NCBI GenBank assembly: GCA_015057755.1
Contig: SVDR01000001.1
Location: forward strand, 1 to 64,000
Direction of reading: 5' to 3'
Source of the DNA: Lachnoclostridium sp.
Lineage (GTDB): Bacteria; Bacillota_A; Clostridia; Lachnospirales; Lachnospiraceae
Length of the DNA stretch: 64,000 bases
Both the position numbers and the translations under genes were made by a program. Shown one piece after another: positions 9,183 to 18,499 of the stretch; the stretch's first letter is position 1, and every line of letters begins with the position of its first letter. Below the pieces are notes generated by a model, which saw only the letters and a list, made by a program, of their open reading frames with translations, searched no databases and was not told the origin of the DNA.

Positions 9183-10343
9183 TTATCCCTCGTTCGCCAC
9201 CATAAAATAATCATCGATGGCATCAGAAATTCCTGCTACGATTTTTCCCTGGTACTCTTCCGTCTGCAGCCAGCGGTCCTCATCCGGATTGGTCAGGAAA
9301 CCCATTTCCACAACGGAAACCGGAATCTCACACCAGTTGATGGCACTGGAATTGTCTACTTTCTGAACACCACGGTTTTTGGTTCCTGTATTTGCACAGA
9401 TATTATTGACGATCTGCTTGGACAGACGGTAGCTATCACTGCTCAGTTCTGAATTGTACGGGTTGTGTTCCGTCATGCACATGGCCATGGCTCCGTAAAT
9501 GCTGGAATTTTCCATGGAATTGGCAGATAAGCGGATAAAGATCTCCGCATCGCTGTTGTTGGCAATCTTGGAACGCTCTGCCTGACTCAGGTTCACATCA
9601 TGGCTCTCGCGGATCATAACTACCTGATAGCCGCGGGATTTCAATTCATCCTGAAGCTGTTTTGCCACTGTCAATGTCAGCTCATATTCTTTCACACCGG
9701 TTGCTGTTCCGACAGCACCTTCCGGCATTTTTGCTTTCTTGGTCTGGGATGCCGGACCGATCGGCTCCTTCTCTGCATTGGCTTTCGCCTGGCATCCGGC
9801 GTCGATGGCAACGATATGACCATTCAGCGGAGCTTCAGCCATCGTCTCCTGAACCTCGCCTGTTTTTGCGTATTCCGGCATGGAATAGAGCTCTACCATG
9901 TCTGCCGAAACATATGCGACATCTCCGTCATAATCCACACGACACCACAAGTCATTGTACCCTGTGCGGTGCAGGATTTCACCAGTCGGGAGCTGAACGT
10001 AGATGCGGGATCCAGTATTATCTTCGGCTCTGACATTTAACATATCCGTCACAACAACGATATAGTCATCCGCTTCCTGATATACCAGATTCACTTCTTC
10101 AGTTTCAGAAGCCGGTTCGATGGTTTCTGTCGCAATGGTCTCTTCCGCTGCACCAGTCTCGCCAAGCACGATCGCCGTTTTTTCTGCTGCTGCAGATTCC
10201 GTAACCGTTTCTGCACTGCTTCCCGGCACGGAAAGATCCACAGCTTCGTATTTCGATGCACCACAGCCGCTGAGCATCAAAATTGCTGTGCAGGTTAAAA
10301 CAAGAAGTCGGAGGGACTTCTTTCCTATTTGAATCATTCTCAC
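9183..10343 (-). CDS. lipoprotein with SH3 and Amidase_3-type domain, probable pseudoenzyme
   Basis: Exported lipoprotein: 386 residues with lipobox LSGC (Cys27), an acidic Thr/Glu linker to about residue 90, a bacterial SH3 domain at about 93-155 ([19 protein letters not shown]) and an Amidase_3-like domain from about 175. Family members use two His and one Glu to hold zinc. Here the first His site reads IDAGC (Cys184), Glu219 is kept in GVKEYELTL, and the usual IHAN histidine reads RLSAN (Ser273). The catalytic Glu346 in [10 protein letters not shown] is kept. Two of three ligands are changed, so it may bind peptidoglycan without cutting it. The start is GTG at 10343, overlapping the mnmA stop as GTGA; an ATG at 10337 is also possible. 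Confidence 0.85.
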   Translation of the reverse strand: MRMIQIGKKSLRLLVLTCTAILMLSGCGASKYEAVDLSVPGSSAETVTESAAAEKTAIVLGETGAAEETIATETIEPASETEEVNLVYQEADDYIVVVTDMLNVRAEDNTGSRIYVQLPTGEILHRTGYNDLWCRVDYDGDVAYVSADMVELYSMPEYAKTGEVQETMAEAPLNGHIVAIDAGCQAKANAEKEPIGPASQTKKAKMPEGAVGTATGVKEYELTLTVAKQLQDELKSRGYQVVMIRESHDVNLSQAERSKIANNSDAEIFIRLSANSMENSSIYGAMAMCMTEHNPYNSELSSDSYRLSKQIVNNICANTGTKNRGVQKVDNSSAINWCEIPVSVVEMGFLTNPDEDRWLQTEEYQGKIVAGISDAIDDYFMVANEG

Positions 10344-11416
10344 AGGATCGTACCCCCTCCGAACACATAATCATTTTCATAAAATACAACTGCCTGACCC
10401 GGAGTGATCGCTCTCTGCGGTGTTTCAAACCGACACTCGACCGTTCCGTCCGGAAGTTCACGGATCACGCACGGTGCACCTTTGTGGCTGTAGCGGATCT
10501 TCGCCATCACAGTCTTTTCTTCTCCGTGAAGGCCGTCCACCGCCATCCAGTTCACATTTCCGCAGACCAGTCTGTCAGAGAATACATCTTCATTGTCTCC
10601 GATCACAACTTCTCCAGTTTCCGGGCGGATCTCAGTAACAAATACCGGGCGGCCCATAGCCAGATTCAGACCTTTTCTCTGTCCCACCGTATAATGGGTA
10701 ATTCCTTTGTGACGACCGAGAATGTTTCCGTCTTTATCCACGAAATTTCCCGGACCTGGAACCTGATCTACACTGCGCTCAATAAAGCCTGCATAATCAT
10801 TGTCCGGAATAAAACAGATTTCCATGCTGTCTTTTTTCTTTGCCACTTCAAGACCGTGATCCTCAGCGATCCGACGGATCTCGTCCTTCGTGTATGCGCC
10901 TACCGGCATCAATGTTCTGCTCAACTGCTCCTGTGTCAGATTGTACAGCGCATACGTCTGATCTTTTGCAGCAGTCACAGAATTCTGGATCGTATATCTT
11001 CCGTTTGGAAGCTGCATCACACGCGCATAATGACCGGTGGCAATGTAATCGGCACCGATTTCCATGCTGCACTCCAGCAGTGCTTCCCATTTGACATAAC
11101 GGTTGCACGCGATACACGGATTTGGCGTATGACCGTGAAGATATTCGTCCACAAAATAATCCATAACAGATTCTTTGAACTCTTTTCTGAAGTTCATCAC
11201 ATAGTAGGGAATCCCCAATGACCAGGCTACCCGTCTCGCATCATCCACAGCACTCAGTCCACAACAACCGCCGTTTTCCTCGACCTGCTCCGGATCTTCC
11301 TCCTGCCAGATCTGCATGGTAACACCGATGACATCGTATCCCTGTTCTTTTAAAAGGCAGGCGGCAACCGAAGAATCGACGCCGCCGGACATGCCCACTA
11401 CTACCTTTTTTGCCAT
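10340..11416 (-). CDS. mnmA: tRNA 2-thiouridine(34) synthase MnmA
   Basis: Thiolates U34 of Lys, Glu and Gln tRNAs using sulfur relayed from a cysteine desulfurase. The 358 residues open with the PP-loop [12 protein letters not shown] (about 8-19), contain the first catalytic Cys in [12 protein letters not shown] and the second in SMEICFIPD, and end with the RYSHKGAPC beta-barrel domain. nifU ends 4 bases upstream and nifS precedes that, so sulfur donor, scaffold and acceptor are one unit, as in many Firmicutes. The downstream amidase-like lipoprotein gene overlaps by 4 bases. Confidence 0.96.
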   Translation of the reverse strand: MAKKVVVGMSGGVDSSVAACLLKEQGYDVIGVTMQIWQEEDPEQVEENGGCCGLSAVDDARRVAWSLGIPYYVMNFRKEFKESVMDYFVDEYLHGHTPNPCIACNRYVKWEALLECSMEIGADYIATGHYARVMQLPNGRYTIQNSVTAAKDQTYALYNLTQEQLSRTLMPVGAYTKDEIRRIAEDHGLEVAKKKDSMEICFIPDNDYAGFIERSVDQVPGPGNFVDKDGNILGRHKGITHYTVGQRKGLNLAMGRPVFVTEIRPETGEVVIGDNEDVFSDRLVCGNVNWMAVDGLHGEEKTVMAKIRYSHKGAPCVIRELPDGTVECRFETPQRAITPGQAVVFYENDYVFGGGTIL

Positions 11417-11420
11417 AGAA

Positions 11421-11861
11421 TTAATATTCCTCGTCCTCTTCGTGCTCGCTGATATCAGTCTTCGGTTTCTCTAAACCTTCGATCTTGATTCCTTTTCTCT
11501 CTGCATAATCCCAGAGTGCGGAATGAATTGCTTCCTCCGCTAAAAGAGAACAATGTACTTTTACCGGCGGAAGTCCGTCAAGCGCTTCCATAACTGCCTT
11601 GTTTGTAACTTTCATCGCCTCTTCGATCGTCTTTCCGATCACCAGCTCAGTCGCCATGCTGCTTGTCGCAACTGCTGCACCGCAGCCGAATGTTTTGAAT
11701 TTACAATCTTTGATTACGCGAGTCTCATCATCGATATCCAGATAAATTCTCATAATATCGCCGCATTTTGCGTTTCCGACTGTGCCAACACCACTGGCAC
11801 CTTCGATTTCACCAACGTTTCTCGGATTCTGGAAATGATCCATCACTTTCTCTGAATACAT
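11421..11861 (-). CDS. nifU: Fe-S cluster scaffold protein NifU/IscU type
   Basis: Scaffold on which iron-sulfur clusters are assembled. Of 146 residues, the three conserved cluster cysteines are visible in [11 protein letters not shown] (about residue 33), [12 protein letters not shown] (about 60) and [12 protein letters not shown] (about 103). The N-terminus [20 protein letters not shown] is the family signature. The acidic C-terminal tail (SEHEEDEEY) is common in clostridial versions. AGAAGGAG precedes the ATG. It lies between nifS and mnmA in one operon. Confidence 0.95.
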   Translation of the reverse strand: MYSEKVMDHFQNPRNVGEIEGASGVGTVGNAKCGDIMRIYLDIDDETRVIKDCKFKTFGCGAAVATSSMATELVIGKTIEEAMKVTNKAVMEALDGLPPVKVHCSLLAEEAIHSALWDYAERKGIKIEGLEKPKTDISEHEEDEEY

Positions 11862-11887
11862 ACTTTTGTCTCCTTCTATCTCAAAGT

Positions 11888-13081
11888 CTAAATGTCTTTT
11901 TTCTCTCTGCTCTTTACAAAATCCTCATAAAGCGGGGACATGGAGCGAAGTCTTTCCACGATTCCCTTTAAGTTATCGATCGTATAATCGATCTCCTCTT
12001 TTGTTGTCTCATCACTTAATGTGAGACGAAGAGAACCGTGTGCGATCTCGTGCGGGAGTCCGATCGCCAGCAATACGTGGGACGGATCCAGAGAACCGGA
12101 CGTACATGCAGAACCGGAGGAACCGCAGATTCCTGCCATGTCTAACATGATCAGTAAAGACTCACCCTCAATAAACTGGAATGCAAAGTTTGCATTGTTG
12201 GACAGTCTCTGAGTGCGGTGACCATTCAGTCTTGTATACGGAATCTCGCTCAGTACACGCTCGATCATGTAATTGCGAAGTTCTGTCTCTTTCTTCTTTG
12301 TCTCTTCCATGGACGCCATTGCAAGTTCTACGCATTTTCCGAGACCAACGATACCCGGAACATTTTCTGTACCTGCACGGCGTTTTCTCTCCTGCGCACC
12401 GCCGTGGATAAAGGAGCGAAGCTTCAGTCCCTTTCTGATATAAAGGAAGCCAACACCCTTCGGACCATGCAGCTTGTGTGCACTGGCACTGAGCATATCG
12501 ATATGATACTCATCTACGTTGATCGGCTCATGACCAAACGCCTGAACTGCGTCTGTGTGGAATAAAATTCCATTCTCTTTTGCGATCTCACCGATCTCTT
12601 TTATCGGCTGGATCGTACCGATCTCATTATTTGCAAACATCACGGAGATTAAAATCGTATCCGGACGGATCGCGTTCTTTAACGCCTCCAGATCTATCGC
12701 ACCATTCTCATCAACCGGAACATAAGTTACCTCATATCCGTTTTTCTCCAGATACTCTGCAGTATGGAGAATTGCGTGATGTTCAATCGTTGTTGTAATA
12801 ATGTGTTTACCCTTGGAAGCATACGCCTCAGCGGCTGCCTTCAGCGCCCAGTTGTCAGACTCTGTTCCGCCGTTTGTAAAATAAATTTCTTCTGTTTTTG
12901 CTCCAAGAGCGTTTGCGATCACTTCTCTTGTATGGGCCATTGCCTTCTTGCACGGTGTAGAAAACTCGTACACAGAAGATGGATTTCCGTAATACTCCGT
13001 ATAATATGGGAGCATCGCCTCCACAACCTCCGGACGTACCTTTGTTGTAGCCGCATTGTCAAGATAAATTACCTTTTTCAT
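11888..13081 (-). CDS. nifS: cysteine desulfurase NifS/IscS
   Basis: PLP enzyme releasing sulfur from cysteine for Fe-S assembly and tRNA thiolation. The 397 residues begin KKVIYLDNAATTKVRPEVVE. The PLP lysine is in SASAHKLHGPKGVGF (about residue 203) and the persulfide-forming cysteine in CGSSGSACTSGSLDPSHVL (about 327). It is first in the nifS-nifU-mnmA-lipoprotein unit and is preceded by a consensus-like promoter. No Rrf2/IscR-type regulator gene is adjacent, so control of the unit is not evident. Confidence 0.96.
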   Translation of the reverse strand: MKKVIYLDNAATTKVRPEVVEAMLPYYTEYYGNPSSVYEFSTPCKKAMAHTREVIANALGAKTEEIYFTNGGTESDNWALKAAAEAYASKGKHIITTTIEHHAILHTAEYLEKNGYEVTYVPVDENGAIDLEALKNAIRPDTILISVMFANNEIGTIQPIKEIGEIAKENGILFHTDAVQAFGHEPINVDEYHIDMLSASAHKLHGPKGVGFLYIRKGLKLRSFIHGGAQERKRRAGTENVPGIVGLGKCVELAMASMEETKKKETELRNYMIERVLSEIPYTRLNGHRTQRLSNNANFAFQFIEGESLLIMLDMAGICGSSGSACTSGSLDPSHVLLAIGLPHEIAHGSLRLTLSDETTKEEIDYTIDNLKGIVERLRSMSPLYEDFVKSREKKDI

Positions 13082-13162
13082 AAATCCGCCTTTCCGTAAA
13101 TACAGGTTAAAAGCCTCATCTACTATATATTGTATGCCCGGAACCCCTCCGGACTATTCTAC

Positions 13163-13192
13163 ATTATATATGATACTCCACTATTATTTCAA
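13163..13192 (-). promoter_or_regulatory. promoter of the nifS-nifU-mnmA unit
   Basis: Minus strand TTGAAA (13192-13187), spacer 18, TATAAT (13168-13163). The leader is about 75 bases and contains a small GC-rich inverted repeat near 13140-13153. Confidence 0.6.
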
Positions 13193-13291
13193 CTGAAAAT
13201 GGAATATTTAAGAAAAATATAATAATATTAGGAATTATTATCGAATATCGGCATATACTAAAGTGATACAGACTACCCAAGGACTCCATTT

Positions 13292-14824
13292 ATGCCTTTT
13301 AAGCACTTTTTTCAGACCCATACCCTGATCGCAGGAACCTTGTTTCTGACTGCTGCCGGACTGATTTCCAGAATTCTTGGCTTTTTCTACCGCATCTGCC
13401 TCTCCCGTACCATCGGTGCAGAAGGGCTGGGTATCTACCAAATGGTATTTCCCATCTACGGAATCTGCTTTTCCTTATGCGCCGGTTCCATTCAGACTGC
13501 CATTTCCAGATTTACTGCCGCCAATCGAGAGCGGGCAAGACAGACTTTGCTATGCGGATTTCTGATCTCCTTTTCCATCTCCCTGATTTTGGCTGCCATG
13601 ATCAGGAGTCAGGCTGAATTTCTGGCTGTACATATTTTGATGGAACCGCAGTGCGCCCCTCTGCTGCCGGCTTTGGCACTGGCGATTCCATTTACCTCTC
13701 TTCACGCCTGTGTCTGCGGATATTTTTACGGCAAGAACCATGTCCAGCTTCCCGCTGTCTCTCAGCTTTTAGAACAGTGCGTACGAATCTTTACTGTTTT
13801 TCTGGTTGTTGATATCAGGCAGTCCATGGGCTATGAAGTGACAGCTCTTGTCGCTGTTTGGGGACTTCTTGCTGGAGAGGCTGTTTCTGCTCTTTTTGTG
13901 CTGCTGAGTTTTTTCATCTTGTCCGAAACTGCACGTACGACTGCGCCCCGAACTTCCATTTCGTCTGCCATTCAGACAACTGCCGTCCCGCTGATGGCTC
14001 TTGCCGCCCCCTTGATGGCAAACCGGCTGGTCATGAATGTGCTCCAAAGTGCGGAAGCCATCATGATCCCTAACAAACTGGAACAATTCGGGCTGACCGA
14101 TTCTCAAGCAGTCAGCATTTACGGAGTACTTACCGGCATGGCTATACCTTTTATCATGTTTCCCTCTGCGATTGTAAATTCGCTGGCAGTCGTGCTCCTG
14201 CCAACCGTTGCCAGACAGCAGGCAGCCGGAAATAATTCCGGAATCCTCAAAAATCTTTCCCTTTCCGTTCGCTGCAGCCTCTATATGGGAATTCTCTGCA
14301 TCGGTATTTTTACCGTTTTCGGTTCTGAGCTGGGAATGAGTGTCTTCCAAAATCACGATGCCGGCTCGTTTCTTACTATTCTCGCGTGGCTCTGCCCATT
14401 TTTATATCTGGCAACCACCATGGGAAGCGTCTTGAACGGACTTGGGAAAACGACGATCACATTCATCAACAACTGTGCCTCCCTTTTGATCCGGCTCCTT
14501 TTTGTCTTTTTCGGAATCCCTCATTTTGGAATCCATGCATGCCTTTGGGGAATGCTGGTCTCTGAAATTATTCTGGTTCTGCTGCACAGCTATTCCATCC
14601 GGAGACTCGTTCCCTTTTCTATCAATGCATGGGATGTGCTGGTAAAACCGGTCTTTTGTCTGCTGATGGCTCTAGGAATCCAGCGGCTGCTGCCGGAAAC
14701 TCTTTCCGTTTCCTCTATGCTGCCTGCGTTCGCCTGGACGATGGTTCGGATCGGATTTGTCTGTGTTTGTTATGCATTGGTGCTGCTGTTGCTGCATCAA
14801 AAGACTGAAAAAGACACAGCCTAA
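13292..14824 (+). CDS. SpoVB/MurJ-like lipid-linked polysaccharide flippase (MOP superfamily)
   Basis: Polytopic membrane protein, 510 residues and about 14 hydrophobic helices. The N-terminal block LTAAGLISRILGFFYRICLS with GAEGLGIYQMVFPIYGIC is characteristic of the SpoVB/polysaccharide-biosynthesis branch, which moves lipid-linked cell-wall precursors across the membrane. It could be the sporulation protein SpoVB or a vegetative flippase; no neighbouring spore gene decides. The ribosome site is weak (AGGACT). Its last codons form half of a palindromic terminator shared with the convergent gene at 14821. Confidence 0.85.
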   Translation: MPFKHFFQTHTLIAGTLFLTAAGLISRILGFFYRICLSRTIGAEGLGIYQMVFPIYGICFSLCAGSIQTAISRFTAANRERARQTLLCGFLISFSISLILAAMIRSQAEFLAVHILMEPQCAPLLPALALAIPFTSLHACVCGYFYGKNHVQLPAVSQLLEQCVRIFTVFLVVDIRQSMGYEVTALVAVWGLLAGEAVSALFVLLSFFILSETARTTAPRTSISSAIQTTAVPLMALAAPLMANRLVMNVLQSAEAIMIPNKLEQFGLTDSQAVSIYGVLTGMAIPFIMFPSAIVNSLAVVLLPTVARQQAAGNNSGILKNLSLSVRCSLYMGILCIGIFTVFGSELGMSVFQNHDAGSFLTILAWLCPFLYLATTMGSVLNGLGKTTITFINNCASLLIRLLFVFFGIPHFGIHACLWGMLVSEIILVLLHSYSIRRLVPFSINAWDVLVKPVFCLLMALGIQRLLPETLSVSSMLPAFAWTMVRIGFVCVCYALVLLLLHQKTEKDTA

Positions 14825-14841
14825 ATATCTGTGTCTTTTTC
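14807..14841. terminator. bidirectional terminator built from two converging coding ends
   Basis: GAAAAAGACACAG (14807-14819) pairs perfectly with CTGTGTCTTTTTC (14829-14841), loop of 9. Both stop codons lie in the loop, and T-runs occur on both strands. Because the arms are complementary, both proteins end in Glu-Lys-Asp-Thr plus one or two residues. Confidence 0.9.
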
Positions 14842-15849
14842 AATCCATCCGCGATTGCCCTTTCCGCGGAAAAATCCGGCATTCAAAGAATACTCCTTAT
14901 CACATCTCTCTGTCTCTGAAACCATATACTGAATCTTGAATCCGTAGTGTTCCGATTCCAAAATTGTAAACGGATGCTCTTCCATCACGAAAATCTGCCG
15001 TTTTTCTTTATAATACAACGGATACGTTCCCGCGTAGCCAGCCGCCAGCAGCTTCTCCTGTATCTTACGGCGGCTATCCTTTATCTTCTCATGTAATCCA
15101 TCCGAATACTCACGCTCCGGATATCCGGCAGAGGCCTCTCTCACTTTTTCGAAAATCAGTTGGTAGAGCCTGTTTCGCTTCGGACTCTGCATGGCTCTGG
15201 CCAGGAACCGAGTAGCCTGAGTTTTAAATGGAGCCAGCTCATACAGCTTGAGCAGACGCATAAACGCCCAGTCCTCGGCTTCCGCTGCCAGCATCCTCAT
15301 ACAAAGGAGACCATCTTTCGTTTCCTCATAATAGGCATCCAGAGATTCATGAATCGGAGAATACGATCGAAACGGTGCAAACTCCATCAGAGGCATCAGC
15401 GTCTGCTCCTTTTCATTGCAGACGGATGCTCCCATATAACGATACTTATCACAGATCGTTCCGATGATATAAACCAGTCTTCTCCAGTGTTCCTCTCCGG
15501 AGACCCAGAAATGGCCGATCTGATCATATCGGTAACATCGCTGTTCACAAAAACACTCCTCATACCAGATGGTAAAGACAGAACTATCCCCCTGTCGGAA
15601 AATCACAGCCGAACCCTGCTCGGTATCCAGCACTTCTACAGAAATTTCCGCCTCGCATCCGGAATCGTAAGTGCCGGTCATCGTGCCATTGGTAAGGATC
15701 AGATAACATTCCAAAGCGTCATTCATCATATAAGGGATATAAAACTCCTGTTTTCCATTACCCGTCTCTGTTTTATGAAGTTCAAATGCATCGCAAGATA
15801 CAATTTCCTCTAAATATTGCTTTAATTCAAGATTATCTATACGCCACAT
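14821..15849 (-). CDS. conserved protein, DUF3878-like, downstream of sbcC
   Basis: Soluble protein of 342 residues with no signal peptide or membrane segment. I do not recognise a catalytic motif. It resembles the uncharacterised DUF3878 family of Lachnospiraceae, but I hold that only moderately. Aromatic-rich beta segments (SVFTIWYEECFCEQRCYRY) occupy the middle, and a helical, basic region (about 195-270) follows. It starts 7 bases after the sbcC stop in the same direction, so it is co-transcribed with sbcD and sbcC and may be under LexA control with them. It overlaps the flippase gene by 4 bases at the 3' end. Confidence 0.7.
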   Translation of the reverse strand: MWRIDNLELKQYLEEIVSCDAFELHKTETGNGKQEFYIPYMMNDALECYLILTNGTMTGTYDSGCEAEISVEVLDTEQGSAVIFRQGDSSVFTIWYEECFCEQRCYRYDQIGHFWVSGEEHWRRLVYIIGTICDKYRYMGASVCNEKEQTLMPLMEFAPFRSYSPIHESLDAYYEETKDGLLCMRMLAAEAEDWAFMRLLKLYELAPFKTQATRFLARAMQSPKRNRLYQLIFEKVREASAGYPEREYSDGLHEKIKDSRRKIQEKLLAAGYAGTYPLYYKEKRQIFVMEEHPFTILESEHYGFKIQYMVSETERCDKEYSLNAGFFRGKGNRGWIEKDTDI

Positions 15850-15856
15850 ACCCTTC

Positions 15857-18499
15857 TTAACTCCAAACTGCCGAACTGCCCTGTAAACCGCGTGTTACCA
15901 CAAGTTTACGCTCAATGCTGTCTTTCAAAGTATCTACATGTGAAATAATACCGACAAGGCGGTCATCTCCTGCCAGCTCATTTAATACCCGCATAGCCTG
16001 ACTTCTCGTGCTGTCGTCCAGAGAACCAAAGCCCTCATCCACAAACATCGATTCCAGCCTTACGGACCCCGCCTGACTCTGTACGACATCTGAGAGACCT
16101 AATGCAAGTGCCAGAGAAGCAAGGAACGATTCGCCTCCGGACAATGTCTTCACATCACGCTCTTTTCCGGTACCCATCACATATACATTGAGTTCCAGTC
16201 CGGATGCTCCAACCATTCCCATCTCTTCCAGCGGACGGCTTTTCAGCTTCATCTTGCCATCCGTAAATATCAGAAAGCGTTTGTTCGCCGCTGCCAGAAT
16301 CTTTTCGAAATACATGCGCTGCACGTAAGTTTCAAAATCCAGACGCACTTTTCCTTTCAGTCTGCCGCCCGCTGCCTGCCAGAGTGTATCATATACAAGA
16401 AACTCCTCAAGCAATGTGCGGTAACTCTTTTCTTCCTTCTCCAGGGTTTTCAGCAATTCTTCATGGTTCTTTTGAATCCTTACACACCGTTCTTTCTGTT
16501 CCTGAAGATTCTCTTTCTTTTCTTTCAGACTCTTCATCTCCAGATCAAAGGCTGCCATATCTGTATACACTTTGCCCTCAGACTGCTGCCTCAGCGTCTG
16601 AACTGCTGCACGCTTTTCCTGAAGCTCCGTAAAATATGCATTGCTGCGTTTTTTTTCCTGCTCCACCTGCGTTCTGGATTTCCACTGGTTCATAACCTCC
16701 AGATACTCTTCCTCATTTGCAAACCCTTCTTTTTCCCGGTTTTCTTCATACTCATATCTGGTATCCTGCGCAAGTCTCTCCGCATTGGCACGTTCTAACT
16801 GTATTCTTTGCAGCCTCTCTTTTGCATCCAGAAACCGCCCGGAAGCATCAAGGACTGCTTTCAAATGTTCCCTTCGTACTTCGTAGTTTTCCGGGAGCAA
16901 TCTTCTCTCTAACTCCAACTGAGTTTTTGCTTCCTCAAGCTTCGCACGTTCCCCGCGAAGTTCCAGACTCAGCATCTCACATTCCTTCTGCTTCTTCTCC
17001 CAGACTTCCTGTGCACCTCTGACTTCTGCCTCAGTTACTGCATGTTCCGATAATCTGGCCGGATTGGGATGCTCCAAAGATCCGCAGACTGGACACGGAC
17101 ACCCTGAAACCAGCTTTTCCTTCGCAAGAATTCCTGCCTGCTCCCGGAAAAACTGCTCCTGCAGCCTTCCATACTGTTCTCTGGACTCGGTAAGAAGCTC
17201 CATCTTCTGTTCCAGGACCATCGCTTTTTTCTGACATTCACGTTCTGTACGATTCAGACGGTCTGCTCTGCGGTCCAGTTCCTGTTTCCGCTGCCCGGCA
17301 GCTATCATCTCTTTTTCCTCTGACCTCCACTCAGAAATCCAGACCATCATTTCCTGAACGTCTGCATGCTTCATCGTCTGAGAAAACTCTTTTTGTCTGT
17401 TCGGATCGATCACAGCCTCTGCCGCATGCAAAAGGACTGCAAACAAGTCTTCGTTGAGATGAACCATTTTTATTTCCGTTTGCTTCGTCTCTCCCAAAGT
17501 ACGCTCCGCCATCTTTCGCTTATCCAAAAATGGCTGGACACGATATGCCCGCTCCGCTTTTTCCAACTGTATGTTCTTTACAGTAAATACTTCCTCCTGT
17601 TTTTCATAAGACTGAAGCTCTGTACGCGCCTTTTCAAAACTGCTCAAAATATCGTTGTCACTCTTTGCCCGACCACGCTTCTCCAATAATGCATGGTACT
17701 GGAGCTCTGTCTCCGAAAGCGGTCCGAAAATCCGGTTCAAATTCGTTTCATCCAGAACGAAAAACTGCTCCAGAACCTCGCGTATCACGGCCGGATCCGC
17801 GGTGTCCTGATTCCTGATCCTGTCTGTCAGTTCCGAAGCTTCCGCTCCTTCCGGGATCTGAATTCCCTGAACATAGGCTTTCAGACGTTCTTCTGTTCCG
17901 CTGATCTTCTCTTTTAAATTCTTCCTGTTCTCCCAGAGTTCCTCTTCGACTTTCCGATACAGTCCCGTCTGGAAAATAGTAGAAAAGATTTTTTTCCGCT
18001 CATCCGATTTTGCGTGGAGCAGACGAAGAAAATCTCCCTGCGCGATCATCGCAATCTGTGTAAACTGCTCCCGGTCAATGCCCATGATCTCACAAAGCTT
18101 TTTATCGGTCTCTTTCATCTTTCCACGGAACGCAGTTCCATCCGGCATCGTAAGTTCCACGGAAGCTGCCGCTTTCACAAGACCGCTTCCGCGTTTCTTT
18201 TCCCGCATATATTCCGGACTGCGTCGAACCGTGTAAATCTCTCCGTGATAGGAAAATGTCAGTTCCACAAAGGTCTCATCCGTCGGTGCCGCAAACTGGC
18301 TGCGCATCATCTTTCCATCGCGCTTTCCACCGCTGGTCTCACCATATATCGCAAAAGTAATGCCGTCGAAAATCGTCGTTTTTCCGGCCCCTGTATCTCC
18401 TGTGATCAGGAACAAGCCATGATCCGCCTTCGTAAAATCAATGACCGTCTCTTTTCCATAAGAACCAAAGGCGTTCATAGTCAGTTTTAACGGTTTCAA
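15857..18499 (-). CDS. sbcC: exonuclease SbcC, ATPase subunit of the SbcCD nuclease
   Basis: SMC-like ATPase that works with SbcD to process hairpins and blocked DNA ends. Walker A is ITGDTGAGKTTIFDG (about 33-47), the zinc hook is CPCPVCGSLEHPNP in the middle of long coiled coils, the signature is TLSGGESFLASLALALGLSD and Walker B is MFVDEGFGSLDDST near the C-terminus. At 880 residues it has shorter coiled coils than the E. coli protein (1048). The start overlaps the sbcD stop by 4 bases. Confidence 0.96.
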   Translation of the reverse strand: MKPLKLTMNAFGSYGKETVIDFTKADHGLFLITGDTGAGKTTIFDGITFAIYGETSGGKRDGKMMRSQFAAPTDETFVELTFSYHGEIYTVRRSPEYMREKKRGSGLVKAAASVELTMPDGTAFRGKMKETDKKLCEIMGIDREQFTQIAMIAQGDFLRLLHAKSDERKKIFSTIFQTGLYRKVEEELWENRKNLKEKISGTEERLKAYVQGIQIPEGAEASELTDRIRNQDTADPAVIREVLEQFFVLDETNLNRIFGPLSETELQYHALLEKRGRAKSDNDILSSFEKARTELQSYEKQEEVFTVKNIQLEKAERAYRVQPFLDKRKMAERTLGETKQTEIKMVHLNEDLFAVLLHAAEAVIDPNRQKEFSQTMKHADVQEMMVWISEWRSEEKEMIAAGQRKQELDRRADRLNRTERECQKKAMVLEQKMELLTESREQYGRLQEQFFREQAGILAKEKLVSGCPCPVCGSLEHPNPARLSEHAVTEAEVRGAQEVWEKKQKECEMLSLELRGERAKLEEAKTQLELERRLLPENYEVRREHLKAVLDASGRFLDAKERLQRIQLERANAERLAQDTRYEYEENREKEGFANEEEYLEVMNQWKSRTQVEQEKKRSNAYFTELQEKRAAVQTLRQQSEGKVYTDMAAFDLEMKSLKEKKENLQEQKERCVRIQKNHEELLKTLEKEEKSYRTLLEEFLVYDTLWQAAGGRLKGKVRLDFETYVQRMYFEKILAAANKRFLIFTDGKMKLKSRPLEEMGMVGASGLELNVYVMGTGKERDVKTLSGGESFLASLALALGLSDVVQSQAGSVRLESMFVDEGFGSLDDSTRSQAMRVLNELAGDDRLVGIISHVDTLKDSIERKLVVTRGLQGSSAVWS

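Noticed and set aside
10283..11221. 312-codon plus-strand open frame opposite mnmA
   Set aside because: Overlaps mnmA and the lipoprotein start on the other strand and shows no family motif.
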